Shown piece by piece: positions 17,157-25,328 of a stretch of 64,000 nt of DNA; within the stretch, counting starts at the first letter, position 1, and each line of letters starts with the position of its first letter. Made by a program: the position numbers and the translations under genes. Below the pieces are notes generated by a model. That model was not told the DNA's origin, did no database searches, and saw only the letters and a program-made list of their open reading frames with translations. Source of the DNA: Lysinibacillus fusiformis. Lineage in GTDB: Bacteria; Bacillota; Bacilli; Bacillales_A; Planococcaceae. The stretch covers positions 310,001 to 374,000 of the forward strand of contig JASENG010000002.1 in the NCBI GenBank assembly GCA_030027265.1, in the 5' to 3' direction.

Positions 17157-17477
17157 CTAATCGAAACTTGATGCAACGCCCTTCCCGCCCCTTGTTCTTA
17201 AGGTGCTGATTCTTTCCATCCCTGTTATGATCGGCTTGGCGCTTTGGATTAATTTTTGGGTTGCTTCAAGGGTAAGGGATGCTTGGTGGGCCTCTTCGTT
17301 CCTCCAGACTTCATAGACATAAACTGAATCTGGTTCATTTTCCGAAATATTAACTAAATATACTTCACATCCTTCCAGCTCATCCATTGATTCTGCAGCT
17401 TCCAGCAAAATCTCGACCATTGTGTCACGTTCCCCTTCTTGCACCGTAAACTTGCCAAACAAACTGAATTTGTTCAT
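17157..17477 (-). CDS. Antibiotic biosynthesis monooxygenase (ABM) domain protein
   Basis: The ATG at 17477 follows GGGAGGAGTATC; an in-frame ATG nine codons earlier is less well placed. The 106 residues match the ferredoxin-like ABM fold: KFSLFGKFTVQEGERD, a helix LLEAAESM, CEVYLVNISENEPDSVYVYEVW and a final helix with HQASLTLEATQKL. Stand-alone proteins of this sort act as putative quinol monooxygenases or heme-related enzymes, and often have no known substrate. It sits alone between the repeat block and the ktr operon. Confidence 0.85.
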   Translation of the reverse strand: MNKFSLFGKFTVQEGERDTMVEILLEAAESMDELEGCEVYLVNISENEPDSVYVYEVWRNEEAHQASLTLEATQKLIQSAKPIITGMERISTLRTRGGKGVASSFD

Positions 17478-17556
17478 GATACTCCTCCCAAATTTTTGAC
17501 TCATGTGTATAGTTTCTACGTGTTAGCGCCATAAACCTGTTGAACTAAAAAAAGAA

Positions 17557-17578
17557 GCTGCCATCCTAACATGGCAGC
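17557..17578 (-). terminator. Terminator of the ktr operon
   Basis: GCTGCCAT pairs perfectly with ATGGCAGC around a 6-base loop, followed on the minus strand by TTCTTTTTTT. Confidence 0.85.
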
Positions 17579-17590
17579 CCCTAAAATCTT

Positions 17591-18247
17591 CTATTCTAAA
17601 CTAGCAAACTTCGCTAAATCATTTCTGTTTCCTATTGTTACCAGAATATCCTCATTTTGAAGCAGCTCGTCTGGTGAAGGAGAAACAATGATATCATTAT
17701 TTCTTATAATGGCAATCACGCTGACTTTGAATCGAGCACGAATATCGAGATCTTTCAAGCTCTTCCCTGCCATTTTCTTAGGTAAAATAATTTCCTCGAT
17801 ATTATAGTCTTTGGATAACTCGATATAATTCAGCATATTAGGAGATAGGAGCTGATTGGCAACTCGTTCCCCCATATCTCTTTCCGGGTAGATAATCCAA
17901 TCAACGCCGATTGTTTCCAGCACCTGTCCATGACGCTTGCTTGTTGCCTTTGCAATAATTTTTTTGATGCCTAGATTTTTAAGAAGCATCACCGTCAGGA
18001 TACTCGATTGAATATCATCTCCAATAGCGACTATGACACAATCAAAGTTTGTTATTCCTAAGGATTTAAGAGCTTTCTCCTCACTAGCATCCGCTATCGC
18101 ACTATCCGTTACATAAGGTTCCGCATTTTCTACACGCTCTTCATTAATATCAATTCCCAAAACTTCTTGCCCTGCTTCATGCAGTCTTCTGGCAATACTT
18201 GTTCCGAATCTTCCTAACCCTACCACTGCATATTGACTTTTCGCCAT
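17591..18247 (-). CDS. ktrA: Potassium uptake regulatory subunit KtrA/KtrC
   Basis: 218 residues with an RCK_N Rossmann domain (VVGLGRFGTSIARRL, acidic residue in GIDINEE, aspartate-rich TDSAIADASEE) and an RCK_C domain from about residue 135 (SLKDLDIRARFKVSVIAIIRN). It forms the cytosolic octameric ring that binds ATP/ADP on the RCK_N side and c-di-AMP on the RCK_C side and gates the KtrB channel. It lies 23 bases downstream of the transporter gene, under the c-di-AMP riboswitch. KtrA and KtrC cannot be separated by eye. Confidence 0.93.
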   Translation of the reverse strand: MAKSQYAVVGLGRFGTSIARRLHEAGQEVLGIDINEERVENAEPYVTDSAIADASEEKALKSLGITNFDCVIVAIGDDIQSSILTVMLLKNLGIKKIIAKATSKRHGQVLETIGVDWIIYPERDMGERVANQLLSPNMLNYIELSKDYNIEEIILPKKMAGKSLKDLDIRARFKVSVIAIIRNNDIIVSPSPDELLQNEDILVTIGNRNDLAKFASLE

Positions 18248-18270
18248 ATTCGAACACTCCTATTTTTGGA

Positions 18271-19611
18271 TTAACCAATCATCATATTTCCTTTGGGACG
18301 TTTGTAAGCTTCTTTTGTTTGTTTTTTTGTAATTGCAAATCCGAGCGTTAACGGCCCTAATCTTCCTATAAACATCGTAATAATAATCAGTATTCGCCCG
18401 AATGACGATAATTCTGGCGTTAAGCCCATCGATAGACCTACTGTTCCGAACGCCGAAGTAGCTTCAAATAAATACATCATGAACTCGTGGCCATGCTCCG
18501 TGATGCTCAGTAAAAAGGTGACCGTGATAACAATCATCATTCCGCTTACGGCAACGGTCATTGATTTTAGGATTGTTTCTTCAACAATTCTGCGTTTGAA
18601 TAGCACGACATCCTCTTTCCCTTTTAGCTGGGAAACTACTGTGGCCATTAAGACGGCAAAAGTAGTCACTTTAATGCCACCGGCTGTCGAACCCGAGCCG
18701 CCACCGATAAACATAAGGAAAATCGTCAAGAAAAGAGTCGCATATGTTAAATCGCCCATTGATAAAGTATTGGCACCTGCTGTTCTTGGACTTACACCAT
18801 GGAAAACGGCTCCTAATATTTTACCTCCCAAATTTAGAGGGCCGAGCGTTTTATCGTTTCCATACTCAAATAAGAAGATCAGGATGGAAGCTCCTGCAAT
18901 TAGAATAATTGTCATAGTTAATACTACCTTTGAATGGAGTGAAAGTTTGCGTGTTTCACGATACTCATACAATTCATTAATCACGACAAAACCAAGACCA
19001 CCGATAATTATCAAAGCACATATTGTTAAAACCACGAATGGATCATCTACATAACCTGTTAAGCTATTGAAGTCTCCAAAAATATCAAAGCCTGCATTAT
19101 TAAAAATAGAAACACTATGGAAAATCCCGAAATACATGGCTTCACCAAATGGCATATCAAATGCAAAACGCATGGCAAGTAAAAATGCCCCGATTCCTTC
19201 TACAATGACTGTAAAGAGTAAAATTCTTTTCACTAATTTCACCATTCCAGCAGTAGAAGTTGCATTATAGGCTTCTTTTAGAAGAATTCTTTCTTTTAGC
19301 GAGATTTTTTTACCCAGCAATGTAAATAAAAATGTGGCAAAAGTCATAAACCCTAAGCCGCCGATTTGAATAAGCACCAAGATGACAATTTCACCAAACA
19401 TCGAAAAAGTATTTCCTGTGTCTACAACGACAAGCCCAGTAACACAAGTCGCTGAAGTAGCTGTAAATAAAGCATCTAAAAACGATAAGCTTACTCCATT
19501 TGCGGTTGCAATGGGCAGCGTTAATAAAAATGCGCCAATAAAGATGACTAAAGCGAACCCCAGCACCAAAATTTTAGAAGGATTCAGTCCTTCTAAAAGT
19601 ATATTTTTCAT
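18271..19611 (-). CDS. ktrB: Potassium uptake transmembrane subunit KtrB/KtrD
   Basis: The ATG at 19611 follows GAGGAGAAGAAAA; an ORF extension upstream reads into the leader. The 446-residue protein has the four M1-P-M2 repeats of the Trk/Ktr/HKT superfamily, with selectivity-filter segments at SATCVTGLVVVDTG, FNNAGFDIFGD, SPRTAGANTL and SAFGTVGLSMGLTPEL. The intramembrane gate glycine-rich loop GGGSGSTAGGIK is present. It forms the dimeric K+ (Na+-dependent) translocating pore. It is the first gene of the operon and is controlled by the upstream riboswitch. Confidence 0.94.
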   Translation of the reverse strand: MKNILLEGLNPSKILVLGFALVIFIGAFLLTLPIATANGVSLSFLDALFTATSATCVTGLVVVDTGNTFSMFGEIVILVLIQIGGLGFMTFATFLFTLLGKKISLKERILLKEAYNATSTAGMVKLVKRILLFTVIVEGIGAFLLAMRFAFDMPFGEAMYFGIFHSVSIFNNAGFDIFGDFNSLTGYVDDPFVVLTICALIIIGGLGFVVINELYEYRETRKLSLHSKVVLTMTIILIAGASILIFLFEYGNDKTLGPLNLGGKILGAVFHGVSPRTAGANTLSMGDLTYATLFLTIFLMFIGGGSGSTAGGIKVTTFAVLMATVVSQLKGKEDVVLFKRRIVEETILKSMTVAVSGMMIVITVTFLLSITEHGHEFMMYLFEATSAFGTVGLSMGLTPELSSFGRILIIITMFIGRLGPLTLGFAITKKQTKEAYKRPKGNMMIG

Positions 19612-19695
19612 TTTTCTTCTCCTCAATTTTTGAAGTATATACTTTCTTCTGTAATTGCTTCTCCTCATTAATTCCTAAAAATGTGCATAATAAAA

Positions 19696-19761
19696 GACCG
19701 CATTTAAAACAAGCAGCTGATTTGCTGGATTACCAACAAATAGGCACCTTGAATTAGGCGG
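19696..19761 (-). terminator. Riboswitch expression-platform terminator
   Basis: On the minus strand GACCGCC begins a region that closes with GCGGTC followed by TTTTATTA; an inner CCAGCAAATCAGCTG hairpin lies between. The outer stem starts inside the end of the aptamer, so ligand binding could choose between termination and read-through. Confidence 0.55.
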
Positions 19762-19905
19762 TCATGTAGACCTCCTTCGCTTTAGCCGACGAAGTTAGCT
19801 GACGGGTAGGATGGCGAAGAAGCTTAAAATCATCCCTTCTGCAACTGCAGAATTAACCCCAAAAGATCGGGTCCTCCGTTCTCATCAATATGAGATTTGG
19901 CCATT
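19762..19905 (-). ncRNA. c-di-AMP (ydaO/yuaA) riboswitch
   Basis: On the minus strand the leader of ktrB contains the hallmark ydaO pieces in order: AACGGAGGACCCGA, then TTTGGGGTTAATTC, a hairpin TGCAGTTGCAGAAGG, then ACCCGTCAGCTAACTTCG with TCGGCTAAAGCGAAGGAGGT. This class binds two c-di-AMP molecules and switches off potassium-uptake and cell-wall genes when the ligand is high, which fits the ktrB-ktrA genes behind it. The recognition is from the remembered consensus; the boundaries are approximate. Confidence 0.88.
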
Positions 19906-20060
19906 TATTATTGTTTTATGTGATTGCGGATTTATTGTACTCCTCTCTTAATCACTTGTAAATATGAAAATTAATACAAATTTAATAGATTTTATTTAGT
20001 TCTGTATTAAGAATCAGCCTTCCCTATAAGAAATTTATTTTCGAATTTCAGCAATACTTT

Positions 20061-20417
20061 TTATTTCTTATTCGGCAAGAAGCGAGCTGGATTTAAGCCT
20101 TCACTTTCAATGACTAAAGCCGTTAATCCGTTGTCGGTCTTCGTTTCATGCCATTCCTCTTTGTTCCAAAAGACCGCTTCCCCTGATTGTACTTTTATGT
20201 ATTCTTCCTTTTCACCACGTACATAGCCTTCCCCACTTAAAATTAGTAAAAGCTGTGGAACAACAGCTTGATGAAAGCCAACGATACCATTTTGATCCAA
20301 GTGCATACAACCTATGTGAGCCTCGTGCTTCGTTTGAAGAATACGGGTCATCACAAAATCTGAATTGAACTGTGTAAATTTCTTCCCACTATCTTTGTCA
20401 AAACGATAGATTTCCAT
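20061..20417 (-). CDS. Cupin domain-containing protein
   Basis: 118 residues starting MEIYRFDKDSGKKF. The conserved beta barrel is evident: metal-ligand region MHLDQNGIVGFHQAVVPQLLLILSGEGYVRG, then WNKEEWHETKTDNGLTALVIE. The HxQ...E and EWHET positions give histidine and glutamate ligands as in small cupins of the AraC-sensor type, but there is no DNA-binding domain. The role is unknown. It is the last gene of a run of four genes on this strand (GNAT, two phosphatases, cupin), 46 bases behind the second phosphatase gene. Confidence 0.85.
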   Translation of the reverse strand: MEIYRFDKDSGKKFTQFNSDFVMTRILQTKHEAHIGCMHLDQNGIVGFHQAVVPQLLLILSGEGYVRGEKEEYIKVQSGEAVFWNKEEWHETKTDNGLTALVIESEGLNPARFLPNKK

Positions 20418-20463
20418 TTTTAGCAGCCCCTTTTAATCGAACTTTTGATAACCTGGGTACTCC

Positions 20464-21054
20464 TTAGATTCCTTCCTTATTGAATTGGGAAAGATGGTCG
20501 ATTTGGTTGTAATCTTGTATTTTCCACTGCTCCTCTATAAATACAATGTTGCTCATACAAGCATTCAACAATCGTGTTTTGCCAGAACCGATTTCACCAT
20601 TGGAGAAATGGGTCAAAATAGCGTTGATGACAGCTCCGTGGGCAACTAATATAATTTTCTTCCCCTGATAAAGCTCATTGATTTTTTCGATTCCCTTTAT
20701 GACGCGTTTACTGAAAGAAATTCGATCTTCTTGATTTGAATAATTTTTATCCGGAAAGGCAGTTGTTCGTTCTGATTCTGTCATCCCTTCCGCATCTCCA
20801 AAACTTCGTTCGATAAAATCCTCCATTTCAATTAGTGGAGCTTTCATTTCCGTATTGATGATTTCTGCCGTTTCCTTAGCTCGCTTTAAAGGGCTTGTTA
20901 TGATTAAGTCCCAGTCGTTGCTGCTTAATGTGTTTTTGCATTCATTTGCTTGCACGATTCCATTTTGATTTAGTGAAATATCTGTTTTCCCTTGAAGTTT
21001 TCCCTGTGCATTCCAATCCGTTTCACCATGCCTAACTATGCAAATTAACGTCAT
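20464..21054 (-). CDS. Histidine phosphatase family protein
   Basis: 196 residues from the second ATG of ATGATG at 21054, 7 bases behind AGGAGG. The phosphoglycerate-mutase-like catalytic motif CIVRHGETDWN is at the N-terminus with the second arginine in SPLKRAKETAEII, the acidic residue in IERSFGDAEGM and the second histidine in LVAHGAVINAIL. The family includes broad-specificity phosphatases and cofactor-dependent mutases; with this short length, phosphatase is likelier. It follows another member of the same family by 11 bases. Confidence 0.9.
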   Translation of the reverse strand: MTLICIVRHGETDWNAQGKLQGKTDISLNQNGIVQANECKNTLSSNDWDLIITSPLKRAKETAEIINTEMKAPLIEMEDFIERSFGDAEGMTESERTTAFPDKNYSNQEDRISFSKRVIKGIEKINELYQGKKIILVAHGAVINAILTHFSNGEIGSGKTRLLNACMSNIVFIEEQWKIQDYNQIDHLSQFNKEGI

Positions 21055-21065
21055 CATTATTCCTC

Positions 21066-21626
21066 CTATATCCTTTTCCAAATTCTATTTACTTCTTTTA
21101 GATCCTTGTATTCGAATGTAAGTTTATAAATATCGGGCATATCAAGGTTTTTCCAGAATTCAAAATCATATTTTTGGTCGAAGTAATTCATAATGAGAAC
21201 CATTAAATTCCCGTGTGTGCCGATTACAATATTTTTCCCTTCATGGGTATTTACTATTTTTTCAACAGCTTTTATGCCGCGTTTTTGAGCGACGGTATTA
21301 GACTCTCCCCCTGGCCAAGAAAAGCTGGGCTCTTCCCAAACCTTAGTAATGGCAAGGTTAAAGTCCTTTACCGGCTCTAAAGAAAGAGTCCTTTCCTTAA
21401 AGCCATCCTCTATTGCAACTTCCTTACCTATAAATGTCGCAATACCCTCCACCGTCTGAATCGCCCTTTTATAAGGACTTGAGATAACGAAATCGATGTT
21501 TTCATTTTCCAGAATTCTATTGCTCACTTCTGCGTCCCGGGATCCTTTCAAAGATAAGGGTCTTCCTAATTCATCTGGTGTATAGGTAGAATGCGCATGT
21601 CTGACAAAATACAAATTGGTCAGCAA
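21066..21626 (-). CDS. Histidine phosphatase family protein
   Basis: AGGAG lies 7 bases before a TTG at 21626, giving a product starting (M)LTNLYFVRHAHSTY; a GTG at 21635 overlaps the upstream stop but touches the ribosome site. Catalytic histidine motif VRHAHSTY (the usual G of RHG is replaced by A), SPYKRAIQT, FKERTL and IGTHGNLMVLI are all present, so it should be active as a phosphomonoesterase. It is distinct in sequence from the next gene, so the pair is not a recent duplication. Substrate unknown. Confidence 0.88.
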   Translation of the reverse strand: MLTNLYFVRHAHSTYTPDELGRPLSLKGSRDAEVSNRILENENIDFVISSPYKRAIQTVEGIATFIGKEVAIEDGFKERTLSLEPVKDFNLAITKVWEEPSFSWPGGESNTVAQKRGIKAVEKIVNTHEGKNIVIGTHGNLMVLIMNYFDQKYDFEFWKNLDMPDIYKLTFEYKDLKEVNRIWKRI

Positions 21627-21631
21627 ATTGT

Positions 21632-22549
21632 TCACTCCTCAAACTTTTGAAATGTTATTAATGTTGGTGCCGGCGAAAAGGGAAAGAATTTCAACATTTC
21701 CAATGCAGATTCGTCAGTTGTATCAATCTCAGCCTCAATAGAATTCACGCCTTTCTCAACAGCGTAGTTAATTTGATAAGCCGTTAGCCATAACATGAAC
21801 CTTACATCGGTATTTGCTTTCGTTCCCCTCCATCCAAATTCGAAATGATTTGGATTATCGGAACTATGTAACAAGGCATACGCCAGGATTTCATTATCCT
21901 TTAATACAACAAAACTCCCCTGCAGAATGGTGTCTTCATCAAAGATTAATTGTTCCCATTTCTCCAAACCGTGTTCTCCAACAGGATTGGCGAAATGGGA
22001 TATTTCATAGTTTTCTTTGACAAGGCAAATAAGTTTTAACTTAAGCTCTGGATTTTTCGCTGCACTCTGTAAATCTTTGATAGAGTAATCTTCCATAATT
22101 ATGTCGGGAAATGCTTGTCTACAATCTATGCGAGAAGTCTTAAGTAATGGTGAGTATGTACGTCTTATTTCTACGAATCCATTTTCTTCGAAGAATAGCT
22201 TTGATCGATAGGATGATTCCCAAATTGAAGTTTGTAATGGATACTGAATCTCCTTTCTTTCGGAAAGGAATTCGAGTAAAGCGTCTTCAATTCCAAAGCC
22301 GATATGCGGTTTCGAGACAATTGAAAAGTATGTACAAAATGGATGAAAATCCGTTCTCCAGGAAGTAAGCAACCCTACTAATTCATTGTGTTCAAAGGCT
22401 TCAACCGTACAAATTTTATTTTTCAAAAGTAAGCCTCTTAAAAAGTATTGAAGAGTGAAATCATCCACTCCCCAGGAAGACAGCTTCTCTTTAATCAATT
22501 CTACATTTGGAGAGTTATTATCATTAATTTTGCAAACATTCCCAGGCAT
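21632..22549 (-). CDS. GNAT-family N-acetyltransferase, two-domain
   Basis: 305 residues starting MPGNVCKINDNN from the second ATG of ATGATG, 7 bases behind AGGAGG. The first half includes PHIGFGIEDALLEFL in place of the usual Q/RxxGxG/A loop; the second half contains DNEILAYALLHSSD and VEKGVNSIEAEIDTTDESALEML followed by FSPAPTLITFQK. This two-lobed arrangement fits Bacillus GNAT proteins of unassigned substrate. It heads the four-gene run ending with the cupin, and its stop overlaps the next gene. A 9-bp hairpin lies in the leader at 22575-22609. Confidence 0.8.
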   Translation of the reverse strand: MPGNVCKINDNNSPNVELIKEKLSSWGVDDFTLQYFLRGLLLKNKICTVEAFEHNELVGLLTSWRTDFHPFCTYFSIVSKPHIGFGIEDALLEFLSERKEIQYPLQTSIWESSYRSKLFFEENGFVEIRRTYSPLLKTSRIDCRQAFPDIIMEDYSIKDLQSAAKNPELKLKLICLVKENYEISHFANPVGEHGLEKWEQLIFDEDTILQGSFVVLKDNEILAYALLHSSDNPNHFEFGWRGTKANTDVRFMLWLTAYQINYAVEKGVNSIEAEIDTTDESALEMLKFFPFSPAPTLITFQKFEE

Positions 22550-22574
22550 CATTATCCCTCCTTTAAATTGTGTA

Positions 22575-22609
22575 AGAATTGTGCCGGGGCCTGGTCCATA
22601 CACAATTCT
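22575..22609. other. Hairpin in the GNAT gene leader
   Basis: AGAATTGTG at 22575-22583 pairs perfectly with CACAATTCT at 22601-22609 with a GC-rich loop (CCGGGGCCTGGTCCATA). It ends 11 bases before the AGGAGG ribosome site. It could be an operator or an RNA structure; no T-run follows, so it is not a normal terminator. Confidence 0.4.
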
Positions 22610-22619
22610 CTAATCAATA

Positions 22620-22648
22620 AAGGCATTAGTTTTCGCTACTAATGCCTT
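22620..22648 (-). terminator. Terminator downstream of the 22681 gene
   Basis: AAGGCATTAGT pairs perfectly with ACTAATGCCTT around a 7-base loop, and the minus strand continues TTATTG. Confidence 0.65.
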
Positions 22649-22680
22649 CGTTACTTAAAATATTCGATTAAATGACTTGA

Positions 22681-22911
22681 TTATCCTTTAAATCTTGATT
22701 TGGTATTATAGTATATCAACATTAGCGAGAAGATGATTAACAGGATATATCCGACAAATGACAGGATTTCTGCAACGAGTACGATAAACTGTTCAAGAGC
22801 TCCATTTCCGCTGAAGACGCCATATAAAGCGGGCATAAGAATCGGACTACTAAGCAGGGCAAGTACAGCACTTCCGAGTAAGCAGTAAAGTAATTTCGCA
22901 TTTTTAGTCAA
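22681..22911 (-). CDS. Small membrane protein
   Basis: 76 residues starting MTKNAKLLYCLLGSAVL, with two or three hydrophobic segments (about 7-30 and 42-68) and a short basic tail (YYNTKSRFKG). AGGAGGTG is the ribosome site. I do not recognise a family. It has its own terminator and appears to be monocistronic. Confidence 0.65.
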   Translation of the reverse strand: MTKNAKLLYCLLGSAVLALLSSPILMPALYGVFSGNGALEQFIVLVAEILSFVGYILLIIFSLMLIYYNTKSRFKG

Positions 22912-23032
22912 TGTGAAAACACCTCCTTTTGCTATTTTATTAACAAAAAGGCAAGAAGGTTACTCGGCCGGACGCAGTGCAGTACCTGAGTGACAGGTGA
23001 GGTCAAGTATAAATCGTCTAGGTTTTAAATGA

Positions 23033-23069
23033 ATAAAAAAGCCCCGACCATATTTTCTTATGGCCAAGG
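23033..23069 (-). terminator. Terminator downstream of the 23118 gene
   Basis: AGCC..CCAT pairs with ATGG..GGCT as an imperfect stem with a two- to four-base interior loop, followed on the minus strand by TTTTTTATTC. Confidence 0.6.
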
Positions 23070-23117
23070 CTAATCTCTCTATTTGTAATTTGCACTACAA
23101 CCTTGTAGCCCCATGAG

Positions 23118-23378
23118 CTATTTAGATTCACTCATAGCATTCACCTTGTTTCTAACAATTGGATATCCAATAAAAACCGATAAGTTACAAATACTTGCAA
23201 TCAGCATGTTCATACCATTGTCTTTCATTTTCCCATATTGATCTGCAAATATATAAAATTGTAATAAAGACACAATTACACTAACGATTAAGCTAAATAA
23301 AATATATCTTATCCAACTTCGACTATTTTTGAGTTCATGCTTGTAGATATAGTTAAATGCTATATTCCAAATAATCAT
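23118..23378 (-). CDS. Small membrane protein
   Basis: 86 residues starting MIIWNIAFNYIYKHELKNS, with membrane segments at about 24-45 and 57-76 and a positively charged loop between the first amphipathic stretch and the first helix. No good ribosome site precedes the ATG, which lies 26 bases after the lipoprotein gene ahead of it, so it may depend on that gene for translation. The family is not recognised. Confidence 0.55.
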   Translation of the reverse strand: MIIWNIAFNYIYKHELKNSRSWIRYILFSLIVSVIVSLLQFYIFADQYGKMKDNGMNMLIASICNLSVFIGYPIVRNKVNAMSESK

Positions 23379-23404
23379 TAAAATAATGATGAATAAAAGA
23401 GCTC

Positions 23405-23932
23405 TTATAAGTCACTGCTCCCTTCTGAACCAAACTCTATTAAGTCAGATAGATTGTATTCTTTTTGCTTTTCTTCCCCTTTTCCGTTAACCCACGATAG
23501 ATTAATTTTTTCATTTTTGAAGGCTGTTCTAATTTCCTCATCACTTAAACCTTTTGTATAGATAACACAATCTTGATGATAGGTTGCGCTATTTTCATTT
23601 TTGTTATCTTGTCTAAGTCCCCCGCCATACCAATAGCGTGTGACTCCATCGATTTCATTCAATACTTGCAAAAGATTCTCAAAGTTATAGACATCAATCG
23701 TTCTCTCTTTTACTGCATCTGTATGTTCCATATACAAATCAAATTCAAACATTTTAAAATCAGCCTGGGAAGGGTTATCTAATTCGTCAGCAGCACCTAT
23801 TTTGCTGTATTCTTCATCACTTACTGGGGAAATTTTCGCTCCAATTTCTATAAGGGGCTCTTGGTTATTATTACAGGCTGCCAGTAATGCTGCGAAAACG
23901 AATGTCACAAGAATAAAACTAATTTTTCTCAT
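23405..23932 (-). CDS. Lipoprotein of unknown function
   Basis: The second ATG of a tandem pair is 7 bases from GGAG and gives 175 residues. The N-terminus MRKISFILVTFVFAALLAACNN is a lipoprotein signal with lipobox LAAC, so the mature protein should be anchored on the outer face of the membrane. The remainder has the segments AKISPVSDEEYSKIGAA, FEFDLYMEHTDAV and VTRYWYGGGLRQD, and a late CVIYTKGLSDEEIRTAF. I do not know the family. The following small membrane gene is probably in the same transcript. Confidence 0.8.
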   Translation of the reverse strand: MRKISFILVTFVFAALLAACNNNQEPLIEIGAKISPVSDEEYSKIGAADELDNPSQADFKMFEFDLYMEHTDAVKERTIDVYNFENLLQVLNEIDGVTRYWYGGGLRQDNKNENSATYHQDCVIYTKGLSDEEIRTAFKNEKINLSWVNGKGEEKQKEYNLSDLIEFGSEGSSDL

Positions 23933-24017
23933 CATTTCACTCCATTTTACTTTATATCCAAATTATAACATTTAATATCGGTACTAAAAATGCGTAAAGC
24001 AGCCTGATTCAAATAGA

Positions 24018-24401
24018 CTATTCAAATTCTGTTCGCAAATATTCATGCAGCTTCCCATCTTTTTCTAACGTATATTGATAGACCACGTTCGGCTCATTGT
24101 CAAAGATTACTTCAACGGAAAAATCATATGGAAAACTATAGAGATTGATATCTTGATTTATGGTCCATTTCTTTTCTGGATATTGTTCAATCAGTTGTTT
24201 TTCTACTTCCACTAAAAAAGATTCATAGTTTTTCTCTCTAATCATCGGAGCTGCTACTTCAATTGCAGCATAGAAAATCATACAGGCAGCCATCATTGCA
24301 TAGCCCTATTTGCGAAACTTCCTTTTTAATATGAAGGTAATTATTGATAATACGATTAAAATATTTATGAACACGACAAGTCGAAAAGATTCTGCCTCCA
24401 T
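24018..24401 (-). pseudogene. Membrane protein split by an in-frame amber codon
   Basis: TAGGAGG lies just before an ATG at 24401 that opens MEAESFRLVVFINIL with one membrane segment and stops at a TAG (24306-24308) after 31 codons. The same frame continues without another stop as GYAMMAACMIFYAAIEVAAP, a second membrane segment, and a DUF3139-like tail (EKQLIEQYPEKKWTINQ, VIFDNEPNVVYQYTLEKDG) ending at 24018. Read through the TAG, one 127-residue two-pass protein results. An ATG at 24296 could restart translation but has a poor ribosome site. Pseudogene, restart, or sequencing error are the alternatives. Confidence 0.65.
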
Positions 24402-24415
24402 ATAAGAACCTCCTA

Positions 24416-24820
24416 CTAATCCGAATATGATCCACCAGGTAAAGTGAATAAAAACAATCCGTTATCTCCCCGCAGCTGCCAACCCTCAAAATAATTGCTG
24501 TCATGGAATACCTCTAGGTAAATATCCCCTTCAAATTCAACAACTAAATCGGATATCCCTTCATAATGGAAGATTTCCGTTATCCGTTTTCCCAGCAGAA
24601 TCTTTTCAACATTTTTATACGAATATTGTCCCGGGGCTTGAAGGCAATCTGAATAGCCAATTGCAACTTCCCTAGAAACTCTTATTCTCCATGGGCATTC
24701 TACAGTTAAATTCCCCTGCTCAAACGAAACACCAAATGGAGAATTTTTTTCTGTGTTTATCTCTATCGCCTTTTGTCCAATAAAATAAGTAAAATCTATA
24801 TGGCTTGTTTTTTGTTTCAT
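24416..24820 (-). CDS. DUF6188-like protein
   Basis: 134 residues starting MKQKTSHIDFTYFIGQKA, no signal peptide or membrane segment. The pattern of an early FIGQKAIEI strand, LTVECPWRIR and a closing DIYLEVFHDSNYFEGWQL, GDNGLFLFTLPGGSYSD fits small DUF6188-type proteins, which are often encoded near toxin-immunity genes. The ribosome site is AGGTGG. It stops 14 bases before the split membrane gene begins. The function is unknown. Confidence 0.65.
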   Translation of the reverse strand: MKQKTSHIDFTYFIGQKAIEINTEKNSPFGVSFEQGNLTVECPWRIRVSREVAIGYSDCLQAPGQYSYKNVEKILLGKRITEIFHYEGISDLVVEFEGDIYLEVFHDSNYFEGWQLRGDNGLFLFTLPGGSYSD

Positions 24821-24865
24821 TATTCCACCTGCCTTGAATGAATTAGTTAGGTCTTCTTTAATTGG

Positions 24866-25300
24866 CTAGGGCTTTCCGATTACCGGAAAAGCCTCTAAAA
24901 TCGCATCCAGTTCCTCGATCAAGCTTTGCAAATAACTCTGGTCAGAAGTGAATTCAAAATTCAATACAGCTCCATTACCAGATGGAAAACAAGTTTCCCC
25001 CGACCATTGAATTTTCCCTAAATGATTCATTTCGCATTCAAAATGGAGATAGTTATCTAAGTTATTCAGCATTGCTTTTCCTTTTAAATTTCCATTCATT
25101 AATTTTAGTTCATTTACAAAATCTCTAAGCTCATCTGTTCTTAAGGAAGCATTAAAATGAACTAGGTATCCAGGGATATCAACTTTTATGTTTGATTCAA
25201 TCCAATTAATATCCCAATAATTCGTTGTATCAGCATGTGTTCTGGCTAAAACCTCAATCTCCACTTTTTCATTTTCTTCACCTAACAGATGGAATTTCAT
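24866..25300 (-). CDS. WapI-like / immunity-type hypothetical protein
   Basis: 144 residues starting MKFHLLGEENEKVEIEVLART. The succession NYWDINWIESNIKVDIPGY, ASLRTDELRDFVNELKLM, HFECEMNHLGKIQWSGE and a closing helix LQSLIEELDAILEAFP resembles WapI-family immunity proteins that neutralise contact-dependent WapA toxins. No toxin gene is present, so it would be an orphan. The resemblance is by pattern memory only. The ribosome site is GAGGTG. Confidence 0.5.
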   Translation of the reverse strand: MKFHLLGEENEKVEIEVLARTHADTTNYWDINWIESNIKVDIPGYLVHFNASLRTDELRDFVNELKLMNGNLKGKAMLNNLDNYLHFECEMNHLGKIQWSGETCFPSGNGAVLNFEFTSDQSYLQSLIEELDAILEAFPVIGKP

Positions 25301-25328
25301 TTGGACACCTCACAAGTATTCTAAACTC

